Assembly: GCA_009924135.1 (NCBI GenBank)
Contig: RFSE01000036.1
Span: forward strand, 1 to 39,519
Source of the DNA: Pseudomonadota bacterium
GTDB taxonomy: Bacteria; Verrucomicrobiota; Verrucomicrobiia; Limisphaerales; SXTU01
Reading direction: 5' to 3'
Length of the DNA: 39,519 nt
Position 1 is the first letter of the stretch; every line of letters begins with the position of its first letter. Below the pieces are notes generated by a model that had not been told where the DNA came from, searched no databases, and saw only the letters and a program-made list of their open reading frames with translations. Position numbers and translations under genes: made by a program. Of the stretch, positions 1-8,031 are shown in pieces.

Positions 1-315
1 ACCACCAGTCGGCTCGCTATACAATTTTCGACAAAGCACTTTGATGGGAGGGACGCGGTAATGGCCCCTGGGCGAAGCGCCAGCGGGCCGGGAAGGCGTC
101 GAACAGGGCGCACGCCTCTGTTGGTGCCGCTGGGCCAGATGGCGCGCTCCAATCGCCACGGCGGGCGGGAGCAAGGACAGCCCGGCCAGCCGGCTATCGA
201 ACGCAGACGCGCCGTGATCGGGCGCAGCAGACTTGGTCGCACGATTTACCCCTGCTTTTTGCCGGTGACGCCAATAGATTAAGAAGGTGCGGACGATGCC
301 GGCGATCCCAGCCAT
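1..315 (-). CDS. Possible small protein, 3' end cut by window edge
   Basis: A reading frame starts with ATG at 315 on the minus strand and stays open for 105 codons to the left edge. It is preceded by a very good Shine-Dalgarno sequence, AAAGGAGG (complement of 325-332), nine bases before the start. Most genes here lack such a site, which is the main reason to list this one. The predicted N-terminus (MAGIAGIVRTFLIYW) could be a short membrane or amphipathic segment. The rest is rich in Ala, Arg, Pro and Ser and resembles no family I know. In this high-GC DNA a second minus-strand frame is also open over part of the region, so the ORF may be chance. Its start is divergent from the 413 gene. 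No function is proposed. Confidence 0.3.
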   Translation of the reverse strand, partial: MAGIAGIVRTFLIYWRHRQKAGVNRATKSAAPDHGASAFDSRLAGLSLLPPAVAIGARHLAQRHQQRRAPCSTPSRPAGASPRGHYRVPPIKVLCRKLYSEPTGG

Positions 316-360
316 GAGCGACTTCCTCCTTTGCGGCGGGCCGGTTTCGCGCTTACCGCG

Positions 361-370
361 CCGTCCATCC
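361..370 (+). repeat. CCGTCCATCC motif, copy 1
   Basis: This 10-mer recurs at 4765-4774 on the plus strand and at 4805-4814 and 11105-11114 on the minus strand, always between genes in the accessory part of the window. Here it is also the left part of a small inverted repeat (CCGTCC at 361-366 and GGACGG at 390-395), just upstream of the 413 gene. Confidence 0.4.
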
Positions 371-412
371 GGCCTTCCACGCGGACCCGGACGGTGCAAG
401 TGAAACCAACCG

Positions 413-1942
413 ATGAAGTGCAGTACGTCACCCAGCATTGAAGAACGCCTGACCAAGCTCGAAGCCCGCTGGCGCGAGGTTTCAGGTTGTTACCAGACGA
501 AGCTCGACACGAGCGCAGCGCTCACGCCGGAAGAAAGTAGGCAACTGCGGAAGTGGCTCGCTGAACTTTGGCCCGGCGTGGGGATGGTGCAGGCCGAGGG
601 ATGGAGCCAGGCGCAAGCCAAGGCGTTTAACCGGAAATTCGCTGCCCAACTGGAGACCTGGGCGGCGAAGGAAGCACGCGGCGTAGTGTGCACGCTTGAT
701 GAGTTCATGGAGCAGGCCCGCGCGCTTGGCTCTTGCCAGGTGATTGCCGAGCGCGAAGCCAAGGCACTGAGCGATGCCGAATTCGACCAGCGGAAGCGCC
801 ACTTGGAAAAATCGTCACCGTCGAAGACTCTGGACGTGGACAGTCCGGCGTACAAGTTTGCGAGAGGGAGGCTGGGAGTGGAATTCCTCGCGTGGCCGAT
901 CCTCCAGCGACAGTGGGAAGCGCGCTCGCAGGGCTTCTGGCACGTTTTCGGACGGCGGGAAGAACAACGCTTCGCGCGAGCGCAAATGGATTTGGAAGCC
1001 GAAGCCAAGTCGAAGTTGATGCGATGGAGCGGGTGTCGCATCGAAGATGCTTCATTCCACAAAGCAGCAGATTGTTCCTTTCTCCGCGCCGATGTGGACG
1101 GTGCGGACCAAGAGAAGCAAACCCGTGAATTGCTCCTTGCTGCGACGCTGTATGAGTATGCGCGGGAGAGTCGGAAGCTTCGAGGGTTGCTCTTCGTCAG
1201 CGCGCGATGCGTGACCCAGCGCAAGCCCAACCAATCTCCCGTCTTCGACGGGCTCGACGAGGTTGTGGCGGACAAGGCTCTCGGCGGTTGGTTCTGTTTC
1301 TTGAGAGAGTTTGCAGCTGAACTCACAGCGAACACCTCTTTCAATGAGCTTTGGCGCGACCAACGCGAGCGCGTGGAAAGGGCGCTTTGGTGGTTCCCGA
1401 AATCAAAGACTGGGACAACGCGGATGCTGCGGGTCACAACATTGCCGGAAGGTTACTCAATCCCAGTCCCGCCTGTTGGGCTGGCATTTGAGGCGGAGCG
1501 GCAAAACGCGATGGTTTGGGAAGCGGTTAAATTGTCGCAAGGGCCAAAGCCTGACGGTCTGCCGGAACGGGCGCGCTCTTTTGCTCAGGACGGCGTGGAA
1601 GTGCTAGTTTTGAAAGTGAACTGGGAGGACTTCGATAACCGAGCGCTCGGTGAGTCATTCGCGCGGCTGGCCAGCAGCATCAGGCCAAAGAAATGTCCTG
1701 AGCCAGCGTCTCAGGGCCATAACCAGCATAGCGAATTCCTGACTCCGTTGAAGGAACTGGCCGCCATGCGCCGAGTAAGCTGGGAAAAGTCACCGGACAA
1801 AGAATTGTATCGTGCTGCCAAGCGAGCGCGGGAGCGATTCATGTGTTGGTTCCCGTTCGGCGACGAGCCGGAGAACGGGCTGACATTCAAGCAGCGTGCC
1901 AAAAATGGTGGGACACCTTCGGCCTCGAAGGCGCGCGGTTAG
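413..1942 (+). CDS. Hypothetical protein, 509 aa, unrecognised
   Basis: This is a long clean frame of 509 residues that I cannot assign to a family. It begins with a probable helical, charged N-terminus (MKCSTSPSIEERLTKLEARW) and is rich in Arg, Glu, Lys, Ala and Trp, suggesting a soluble, largely helical cytoplasmic protein. I see no signal peptide, membrane segment, Walker motif, zinc ligand cluster or nuclease motif. The ATG at 413 has no obvious Shine-Dalgarno sequence. It lies upstream of, and on the same strand as, the HTH-primase-ATPase set, 39 bases before the HTH gene, so it may belong to the same mobile-element module. The coding strand looks less GC-biased than the core genes, which fits transfer. 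Existence as a gene is fairly secure from its length; function is unknown. Confidence 0.7.
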   Translation: MKCSTSPSIEERLTKLEARWREVSGCYQTKLDTSAALTPEESRQLRKWLAELWPGVGMVQAEGWSQAQAKAFNRKFAAQLETWAAKEARGVVCTLDEFMEQARALGSCQVIAEREAKALSDAEFDQRKRHLEKSSPSKTLDVDSPAYKFARGRLGVEFLAWPILQRQWEARSQGFWHVFGRREEQRFARAQMDLEAEAKSKLMRWSGCRIEDASFHKAADCSFLRADVDGADQEKQTRELLLAATLYEYARESRKLRGLLFVSARCVTQRKPNQSPVFDGLDEVVADKALGGWFCFLREFAAELTANTSFNELWRDQRERVERALWWFPKSKTGTTRMLRVTTLPEGYSIPVPPVGLAFEAERQNAMVWEAVKLSQGPKPDGLPERARSFAQDGVEVLVLKVNWEDFDNRALGESFARLASSIRPKKCPEPASQGHNQHSEFLTPLKELAAMRRVSWEKSPDKELYRAAKRARERFMCWFPFGDEPENGLTFKQRAKNGGTPSASKARG

Positions 1943-1981
1943 TTGGAGTGGCTAATCCATCCAAGCTCTTCGGCGTAGATT

Positions 1982-2413
1982 ATGACTACGTCGAAACACA
2001 GAGCGCCGCAGCAAACGAGTCCGGCGCGCACATCGGAAGACTCGCCAACCGCAACCCTCAACACCACGTCGGCAGCGCCCCTCACTGGCCTGCCGACACT
2101 TCACGGCCTGCCGCCGCCTGGCCTGGAGCGGCGCTTTGCGCCGGCCCAGCCGGGTACGACGCCGGAGTTTTCAAAACTTCCTTCGCCCCGAGAACGGTGC
2201 GTGATCTCAGGGGCTTCACGTTCTTGGTTGCTCGACCAGGAGCGGTTGGGGCGCATCAAGATCGTGCGCGTCCGCCAGCCGGGTCGGGTGCGGGGCGCGT
2301 GCTTCATCTACGTGCCGAGCCTGCTAGCGCTTCTGCGGGGTGAACTGGCCAAGCAGGTAACGACACCAACGGATGCGGCTGCCATCGATGGCGGGAAGGC
2401 GGTGGTACTATGA
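1982..2413 (+). CDS. Helix-turn-helix (MerR/excisionase-like) protein
   Basis: The protein has 143 residues. The first 65 or so are Pro/Ser/Thr-rich and probably disordered. Residues 68-115 look like a small winged helix-turn-helix of the excisionase/MerR type: a 'CVISGASRSWLLDQERLG' helix-turn-helix stretch is followed by 'RIKIVRVRQPGRVRG' (wing) and a closing 'FIYVPSLLALLRG' helix. Such proteins act as excisionases or local transcription regulators in integrated elements and plasmids. The stop codon overlaps the start of the next gene (ATGA at 2410-2413), and the next three genes also overlap, so it probably leads a translationally coupled replication or excision operon. The fold call is by pattern only; which role it plays is inference. 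Confidence 0.6.
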   Translation: MTTSKHRAPQQTSPARTSEDSPTATLNTTSAAPLTGLPTLHGLPPPGLERRFAPAQPGTTPEFSKLPSPRERCVISGASRSWLLDQERLGRIKIVRVRQPGRVRGACFIYVPSLLALLRGELAKQVTTPTDAAAIDGGKAVVL

Positions 2414-2640
2414 ACTCATCTGATTTTCAGGCCGTCCGTTTTTGCCGGGTTGGTGCGGTGGCGGTGGTGCTGGTAGCCGACAACAAGCTGGCAGTTCACA
2501 CCGGGAACGGCTCCATCCAGTTGACGCGGGCGGAGGCGCACTGGCTGGGTGAGAAGCTGGGCGAGCTGCTTGAGCTTGGCTCCCGACGGGCGGCAGACGC
2601 GGCGGTTCAAACATTCGGAGGCCATCATGGAAATTCGTGA
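2410..2640 (+). CDS. Small hypothetical protein, 76 aa
   Basis: The ATG at 2410 overlaps the stop of the HTH gene (ATGA), and the reading frame runs past the start of the primase-like gene, ending at 2640. The sequence 'AVVLVADNKLAVHTGNGSIQLTRAEAHWLGEKLGELLELG' looks like a short beta-hairpin followed by a helix. I do not recognise it. The overlap at both ends argues for translational coupling and a real gene rather than a shadow. It may be a small DNA-binding or accessory factor for the primase and ATPase downstream, but this is only context. Confidence 0.5.
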   Translation: MNSSDFQAVRFCRVGAVAVVLVADNKLAVHTGNGSIQLTRAEAHWLGEKLGELLELGSRRAADAAVQTFGGHHGNS

Positions 2641-3604
2641 TCTCAAGGTCCGCTACCCCATCGCCCTCGCGTGGCGCGATCTCGGTTTACCGGGGCAGCC
2701 GGGTAAGTGCGTGTGTTCACCGTTCCGGGAGGATCGCTCACCGAGTTTCTCGGTGTTCGCTGGGGATGATGGCGAGCGGTTCCATGACTTCGCCACAGCC
2801 GAGTCCGGGGACGTGTTCGACTTCGTGGCGAGGGCGCGTGGGTGCAACACGGCGGAGGCCATCGCCTTCGTGCGCGAACGGCTTGGGATCGTGCGCGAGC
2901 AGCGGAGGCCGGAGCCGCCACGACCAAGACCCGCCCCCGTGCTGCCGACTTTGCGAGCGGGGACGGACGCGGAGCTGCGCCAGCTCTCCGAGCGCCGCGG
3001 GTTCTGCATCGAGGCGCTCACGCTGGCACAGGAGCGGGGATTTCTGTTCTTCAGCGAACTGTGGGGACATCCGGCTTGGTGCATTACGGATCAGCGACGG
3101 CAGCTCCATGAATTCCGCCGGGTGGATTGCGAGAAGTGGCTAGCTTATGGCCGGCTGCCGGCGCGCAAGTGCCATTGCCTGGGCCACGGGAAGGAGTGGC
3201 CAATCGGCACGTTGGAAAGCACGCCGTTCGGTAAGATCGCCTGGGTTGAGGGAGCGCCGGACCTGCTGGCGGCGTTTCACTACCTGCGGGTCGAACGCAA
3301 ACTGGAGACGGTCGCCCCGGTGGGCATCCTGGGTGCCAGCAACCGGGCGCTGGCCCCGGAGGCGTTGGCGCAGTTCAAGGGCAAGGCCGTTTGCCTGTAT
3401 CCACACGCCGACGACGCAGGCCGCCAAGCCGCCCGTATCTGGGCACGGCAGTTGAAGGACGCCGGGGCCGGGCGGGTCACGGCGTTCGATCTGTCCGGCT
3501 TGATGAAGGTGGACGGCACGACCGGCAAAGACCTGGCCGACGTGGCCTTTCTCAGCGCCGAGAGCTTCGAGTGCGAGGCGAAATGGCAGGAGGTGATGCC
3601 GTGA
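2627..3604 (+). CDS. CHC2/TOPRIM primase-like protein with degenerate sites
   Basis: The 325-residue protein has the layout of a bacterial DnaG-type or plasmid primase: an N-terminal CHC2-like segment (about 28-67), a linker rich in Arg and Pro, and a TOPRIM domain (about 200-310). The ATG at 2627 is chosen over an upstream in-frame start because GGAG lies six bases before it and homology-like sequence begins there. The CHC2 framework is recognisable (SPFREDRSPSF, then RFHDFA...GDVFDFV), but the zinc ligands are replaced: Ser31, Arg34, Asp54 and Thr57 occupy the Cys/His/Cys/Cys places. In TOPRIM the Glu motif (WVEGAPD, Glu208) is present, but the DxD motif reads H260-A-D262. KDLAD (301-305) matches the usual C-terminal TOPRIM motif. 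The stop overlaps the ATPase start (GTGA). It probably primes or assists replication of a mobile element; activity is uncertain. Confidence 0.75.
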   Translation: MEIRDLKVRYPIALAWRDLGLPGQPGKCVCSPFREDRSPSFSVFAGDDGERFHDFATAESGDVFDFVARARGCNTAEAIAFVRERLGIVREQRRPEPPRPRPAPVLPTLRAGTDAELRQLSERRGFCIEALTLAQERGFLFFSELWGHPAWCITDQRRQLHEFRRVDCEKWLAYGRLPARKCHCLGHGKEWPIGTLESTPFGKIAWVEGAPDLLAAFHYLRVERKLETVAPVGILGASNRALAPEALAQFKGKAVCLYPHADDAGRQAARIWARQLKDAGAGRVTAFDLSGLMKVDGTTGKDLADVAFLSAESFECEAKWQEVMP

Positions 3605-4752
3605 GCGACGTTGCCGAATATCTGCCGAGGGCCGGGGAGTTCGACCCGCTGGCGGATGAAACCAAATCCCCGACAGTCACGACCACCGCAGCATCAGCGA
3701 CCAGCGTGACCACTCCGCCGCGACTGGTGCGGTTCTACACACCCAGCCAGTTGAAGGCGTACGAGCCGCCGCCCAATCAGAACATGGTGGGCGACTACCA
3801 TCTGCAACGTGGCGCCCCCAGCGTCCTCGCCGGGCCGCCGGGGTGCGGTAAGAGCCGGGCGGCGTTGTGGCTGGGAATCCTGGGCGCACGCGGGGTGGGG
3901 AACTGGTTCGGCCTGGATGTCCGCTGCCAGTTCCGCACGCTCATATTGCAGAACGAGAACGGGCTGGCCCGTCTGCACCGCGACGTGGAGCAGCTCCCTT
4001 CGCTTGAGGGGCTGGATGATTGGTTGCGCATCAGTGCGCCACCGGCGGCGGGGTTGGCCTTGAACAGCGCAGACTTCCGCTGCGAGTTGAAGGCGGAGGT
4101 GCGGGACTTCGCCCCCAACCTGTTTATCGTGGACCCGTGGAACGCCTGCGTGCGGGACGCGATGGAGAAAGATTTTCAGGAAGGCTTCGCGCGTCTGCGT
4201 GAGGTGCTGGCGGAAGCGCCGGGCGAACCGGCCTGCTTGATCCTGCATCATCTGCGCAAACCGAAGTCCGAGGATCGCCACAAGGGACGCAATTTGCAGA
4301 ACCTGCTCTCCGGCTCCTACGTGCTGGTCAGTGTGGCGCGCTCCGTCCTGGTGATGCAGCCGGCCACGGACGACACCGAAGACGCGCGCGTGGTGATGAC
4401 GTGTGCAAAAAATAATGATGGGCAGCTCGGGGCACGGAGCGCGTGGGAACGATGCGGTGGCACGTTTGAGCCGGTGCGGGATTTCAATTTTGAGGAATAC
4501 GACTCGGGCGGCGGCACAAAGCGCGAAGCGAAGGTTCGGGAGGAACATCTCCGCGAACTCTTCGCCGAAGGGCGGAGTTGGCTTACTGCCCGGCAGGCGG
4601 CGGAACGGCTGCAAAGCCTGGCGGGGGTGGGGCGCAGCGCGGCTTACGATGCCCTCAAGGTGATCGGGGGCCGGTTCTCAGCGATGCTGATCCGCGACCC
4701 GGAGACGCACTGCATTTCCATCAAGGGAGCGGAACCGGACAGCGAGGACTGA
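3601..4752 (+). CDS. RepA-like AAA_25/RecA-fold ATPase (replicative helicase-like)
   Basis: From the GTG at 3601, which overlaps the primase stop (GTGA), the protein has 383 residues. It shows a Walker A motif GPPGCGKS (78-85), a Walker B strand LFIVD (174-178), and a later strand ending in paired histidines (LILHHLRK, 213-220), all typical of RepA/AAA_25 hexameric helicases found with primases in plasmids and integrated elements. The C-terminal 70 residues ('LTARQAAERLQSLAGVGRSA') look like a winged-helix DNA-binding domain. A longer in-frame start exists upstream, but it lies inside the primase gene and reads as low-complexity Arg-rich sequence, so it was rejected. Together with the primase-like gene it suggests a primase-helicase replication module. 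A DNA repair or regulatory ATPase role is possible but less likely. Confidence 0.8.
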   Translation: MSDVAEYLPRAGEFDPLADETKSPTVTTTAASATSVTTPPRLVRFYTPSQLKAYEPPPNQNMVGDYHLQRGAPSVLAGPPGCGKSRAALWLGILGARGVGNWFGLDVRCQFRTLILQNENGLARLHRDVEQLPSLEGLDDWLRISAPPAAGLALNSADFRCELKAEVRDFAPNLFIVDPWNACVRDAMEKDFQEGFARLREVLAEAPGEPACLILHHLRKPKSEDRHKGRNLQNLLSGSYVLVSVARSVLVMQPATDDTEDARVVMTCAKNNDGQLGARSAWERCGGTFEPVRDFNFEEYDSGGGTKREAKVREEHLRELFAEGRSWLTARQAAERLQSLAGVGRSAAYDALKVIGGRFSAMLIRDPETHCISIKGAEPDSED

Positions 4753-4760
4753 GCGGGAAG

Positions 4761-4814
4761 CCGTCCGTCCATCCGTCCGGCTGCTCTAGGGAGAGTGGAC
4801 GGATGGATGGACGG
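4761..4814. terminator. Large hairpin between convergent genes, likely bidirectional terminator
   Basis: Arms of 18 bases (4761-4778 and 4797-4814) are complementary except for one G/T-type mismatch, with an 18-base loop. It sits in the 104-base gap between the plus-strand ATPase gene and the minus-strand hsdS. There is no T-run, so it would be a non-canonical terminator or a structural repeat. Both arms carry the CCGTCCATCC-type motif found elsewhere at gene-block borders. Confidence 0.5.
4801..4814 (-). repeat. 14-bp direct repeat, left copy
   Basis: GGATGGATGGACGG at 4801-4814 is repeated exactly at 11101-11114 in the same orientation. The two copies bracket the whole restriction-modification operon. 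This copy is also the right arm of the hairpin. Confidence 0.45.
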
Positions 4815-4856
4815 CGGCAGGAGTCGGGCTGTGCGTGGAAGTGCTCGCCCCGGCGT

Positions 4857-6554
4857 TCAACCCTGAGTCGTGAGTTCGGCGACGAGGGCGGAGAGGAGGT
4901 TTGCGGCGGTGGCGCGGGAGGCGGCGAGCTGCGTTTCCAACGCGTCCACCAAGGCCATCAGTTGCTCCACTTTGGCCACGATCCGACGTTGTTCGGCGAG
5001 GGGTGGGATGGGGAGCGGCAGACTCTTGAGCGTTGTCTGATTGATCTTCGGCATGCTCCCGGATGTGCCTGATGCTCGGGCACGGAGGAAGTCGCGGGAG
5101 GCATCGTGGCTCATCGCGAGGTGGACGTATCCGACATCGAAAGCAGCGGACACGCGCAGCTTCATCATCAGATCGGGATAGACGAACCAGTTCGGTTCGC
5201 CGCGATAGACCGCTGCCACGCCTACATACTCAATTGTGTTGCCGCGCTGAACGAGAATGTCGCCATCACGCAGCCAGAGGTCCGAGTCAGCCGGAACTTC
5301 CGTGGTGATGAACTTGGAATGCTGACCCTTAAAACGCCCTGAGGTCGTGGCGCTCAAAGTGAGCGAGCGAACAGGCGTCTCGTAGTCCACGGCTTTGGGT
5401 GAGAATCCGTTCGTTGGTCCAAAAACCAAAAGGTCATCGAGCCGCTGCCACCGCCAAGATTCTGGGATGTCGTAGCCTAACGCATCTTCAGCGGCGAGTG
5501 GCTGCACTTCCGCCGCATCGGTGCGCTTGAGCCTCCTTCGCTCGGCAAGGCTTCGCGCCAATAACGCCTCCGCCGGTTCGTCGTTGGGGTCTTGGGAGAC
5601 GAGTTTGCCTTGGACGGCGAGGGTGAGGATGGATTTGCGGAGGTCGGCGGGGGGGATGGCGTAGGACGGGTGGAAGAGGAACGGGAGGTTGGCCGGGGTG
5701 GGCGCGTCGGCAAAGCGGGCCAGCGACGCGCGGGCGAGCGCGGCGTGCCGCGTCTCCCGTTCCTGCTGCTGCGCCTCCAGCCGATCACACAACGCCATCA
5801 ACTCATCCACCTTCGCCACGATCCGCTTCTGCTCGGCGAGGGGTGGAACTCCGACTGGCATCTTCGCCAGAATCGACTGATTGAGATTCTGCATCGTCGT
5901 CCCTACCGATGCGCCTCCGAGATACGTTCGAGCCATTGGAGCGCCGATCAGCATCGCCAAGTAAGGTGCGAACAATGAGCGAGGCATCCGCAGGACGAGA
6001 CTGCCTGTCCCGCAAAGCCAGCCAGCCTCATTCTCTGTTACAATGGCACAGCGCCCCATCTCGCCTCGTCGCGCCATCACAATGTCACCCGCGTTGAGCT
6101 TAAAAACTTCAAGGCGCTTGAGTGTCGCATGGCCGATGGCCATCTCATCAATGGGAACGATCTTCCCGTCCTTTAGCGAAGCGGGATTGATGACGGGAGT
6201 TCCGCCAAGCTGATAGTCACTCTTGTGCAACGAGCTTCCAAACGGGCCGGTTTGGATTTCCATCACGAGTTCGATGAGGCGTGCGGCTGCCCAGCCGGGT
6301 TGAAGCTCGAACAACAGCTCGTCTTCGCCGACTGCTGGCAAAGGCTTCATCGGGCTGATTTGCCGTGCCTTCACAGCGGCCAATCGTTCTGCGTTGATCT
6401 TTTTGAGAAGTTGTTCGCCCGACTCGTCGCTCGGGTCTTGGTCGACAAGCTTGCCGGTCACCGCCAAGTGTCGCACCAGTTCGCGCATCTTCGCCACCGC
6501 ATCGGGCGCGTCGGCGAACTGGTCGAACTTCTCGAAAAACGTTTCCAGCTTCAT
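4857..6554 (-). CDS. hsdS: Type I restriction-modification specificity subunit HsdS
   Basis: HsdS chooses the DNA target of a type I restriction-modification complex and works with HsdM and HsdR. The 565-residue protein shows the classic two-half design: each half has a target-recognition domain followed by a conserved coiled-coil spacer, 'IPPLAEQKRIVAKVDELMAL' and 'IPPLAEQRRIVAKVEQLMAL'. The stretches before the two recognition domains are also duplicated (LAVTGKLVDQDPSDES and LAVQGKLVSQDPNDEP). The two recognition domains differ from each other, as expected for a bipartite asymmetric site. Length is normal to slightly long for the family, and no truncation is seen, so specificity is probably functional. 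The ATG overlaps the hsdM stop (ATGA), showing translational coupling. The recognition sequence cannot be read from the protein. Confidence 0.93.
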   Translation of the reverse strand: MKLETFFEKFDQFADAPDAVAKMRELVRHLAVTGKLVDQDPSDESGEQLLKKINAERLAAVKARQISPMKPLPAVGEDELLFELQPGWAAARLIELVMEIQTGPFGSSLHKSDYQLGGTPVINPASLKDGKIVPIDEMAIGHATLKRLEVFKLNAGDIVMARRGEMGRCAIVTENEAGWLCGTGSLVLRMPRSLFAPYLAMLIGAPMARTYLGGASVGTTMQNLNQSILAKMPVGVPPLAEQKRIVAKVDELMALCDRLEAQQQERETRHAALARASLARFADAPTPANLPFLFHPSYAIPPADLRKSILTLAVQGKLVSQDPNDEPAEALLARSLAERRRLKRTDAAEVQPLAAEDALGYDIPESWRWQRLDDLLVFGPTNGFSPKAVDYETPVRSLTLSATTSGRFKGQHSKFITTEVPADSDLWLRDGDILVQRGNTIEYVGVAAVYRGEPNWFVYPDLMMKLRVSAAFDVGYVHLAMSHDASRDFLRARASGTSGSMPKINQTTLKSLPLPIPPLAEQRRIVAKVEQLMALVDALETQLAASRATAANLLSALVAELTTQG

Positions 6555-8026
6555 TCAGCAGTCCCGGCGGTGGCGGTGAGGGCGTGGTGGAGTTCCTGTT
6601 TCAGCGCGGCGCGGGTGGCGGCGATCTGAGCGAGGAGCTTTTCGTATTCGGGCAGGAGGTGGTCCACGTCGCCGGGGCCGGTGTCGGGGTTGTGCGGGTT
6701 CTTGAGGTCGAGGTTGAAGTTGCCGGCCTTGATGGTGTCGATGGAGACGCGCCAGGCCTGCTCGTTTTCCACGCGGGATTTGAAGCCGTCTTTTTCCTCG
6801 CCCCACCAGGCGCGCTCGCCCTCGAATTCCTCGATGCGGATGGGCTTGCCTTTGTTGTAGCTCTTGGCGCCGGGCGGATAGGGGTGCTCGTAATACCAGA
6901 CGTGGGTGGTGGGCGCGCCCTTGGTGAAGAAGAGGAGGTTGGTGCGGATGCCGGTGTAGGGATTGAAGACGCCGTTGGGCAGGCGGACGATGGTGTGGAG
7001 GTTGCACTCGGTGAGGAGGGCTTCCTTGATGCGGGTCTTGACGCCTTCGCCGAAGAGGGTGCCATCCGGCAGCACGAGACCGGCGCGACCACCGGGTTTT
7101 AGGATTCTCATGAGGAGCACCAGGAAGAGGTCGGCCGTTTCCCGAGTGCGGAACTCGGCGGGGTAGTTGGACTCGATGCCGTCTTCCTCCATGCCGCCGA
7201 AGGGCGGGTTGGTGACGACGACGTCCACGCGCTCCTTCGGACCCCAGTCGCGTAGGGGCTTGGCAAGGGTGTTGCCGTGGCGGACATTCGACGGCACGTC
7301 GATGCCGTGCAGGAGGAGATTGGTGAGGCAGAGGATGTGGGGCAGGTGCTTTTTTTCGATGCCGGCAAAGCATTCCTGGATGGTGCGCTCGTCGGCTTCG
7401 GTTTTGGCCTGCTTGCGCAGGTGCCGGATGAGCGAGGTGATGAAACCGCCGGTACCGGCCGCCGGGTCGAGCATGCTCTCGCCAAGGCGGGGATTCACCC
7501 GGTCCACCACAAATTCGGTGACGGCACGCGGGGTGTAGAACTCGCCGGCGTTGCCGGCGGACTGGAGGTCCTTGAGGAGCTTTTCGTAGATGTCGCCGAA
7601 CATGTGGCGGTCATCGGAGGCGTTGAAGTCGATTTCGTTCACCTTGTTGATGACCTGGCGCATCAACGTGCCGTTCTTCATGTAGTTGTTGGCATCCTCG
7701 AAGGCCATGCGGATGAGGCCGGCGATCTTGTCACCGCCGCCGGTGAGCGCCTTGAGCTTGGGCAGGAGGGTGTTGTTGATGAAGTCGAGGAGGGCGTCGC
7801 CGGTAATGCCTTCGTCATCGGTGGCCCAGGAGGACCAGCGGAGGGGCTTCGGCAGTGGGGAGCGGTAGTTGTCGCGGAGAACTTCCATCTCCTTTTCCCG
7901 GTCGTCGAAGATTTTGAGGAAGAACATCCAGCCGAGCTGCTCAAGGCGTTGCGCGTCGCCGTAGGTGCCAGCGTCCTTGCGCATGATGTCCTGGATGGTT
8001 TTGACGAGGTTGGAGACGTTGGGCAT
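6551..8026 (-). CDS. hsdM: Type I restriction-modification DNA methyltransferase HsdM
   Basis: HsdM transfers a methyl group from S-adenosylmethionine to adenine in the site chosen by HsdS, protecting host DNA. From ATG 8026 the protein has 491 residues. An N-terminal helical HsdM_N domain (about 1-140) precedes the N6-adenine methylase domain, with GEFYTPR (161-167), motif I DPAAGTGGF (187-195) and catalytic NPPF (273-276), all intact. The longer open frame upstream of 8026 overlaps the preceding gene and is Arg-rich and unlike HsdM, so it was rejected. The gene begins five bases after the stop of the 189-residue gene and overlaps hsdS by four bases. It looks complete and functional. Confidence 0.95.
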   Translation of the reverse strand: MPNVSNLVKTIQDIMRKDAGTYGDAQRLEQLGWMFFLKIFDDREKEMEVLRDNYRSPLPKPLRWSSWATDDEGITGDALLDFINNTLLPKLKALTGGGDKIAGLIRMAFEDANNYMKNGTLMRQVINKVNEIDFNASDDRHMFGDIYEKLLKDLQSAGNAGEFYTPRAVTEFVVDRVNPRLGESMLDPAAGTGGFITSLIRHLRKQAKTEADERTIQECFAGIEKKHLPHILCLTNLLLHGIDVPSNVRHGNTLAKPLRDWGPKERVDVVVTNPPFGGMEEDGIESNYPAEFRTRETADLFLVLLMRILKPGGRAGLVLPDGTLFGEGVKTRIKEALLTECNLHTIVRLPNGVFNPYTGIRTNLLFFTKGAPTTHVWYYEHPYPPGAKSYNKGKPIRIEEFEGERAWWGEEKDGFKSRVENEQAWRVSIDTIKAGNFNLDLKNPHNPDTGPGDVDHLLPEYEKLLAQIAATRAALKQELHHALTATAGTAE

Positions 8027-8031
8027 GGGAA

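Noticed and set aside
1843..2343. 166-codon plus-strand frame overlapping the 509-residue gene and the HTH gene
   Set aside because: It overlaps both genes in another frame and reads as Ala/Pro/Arg-rich low-complexity sequence.
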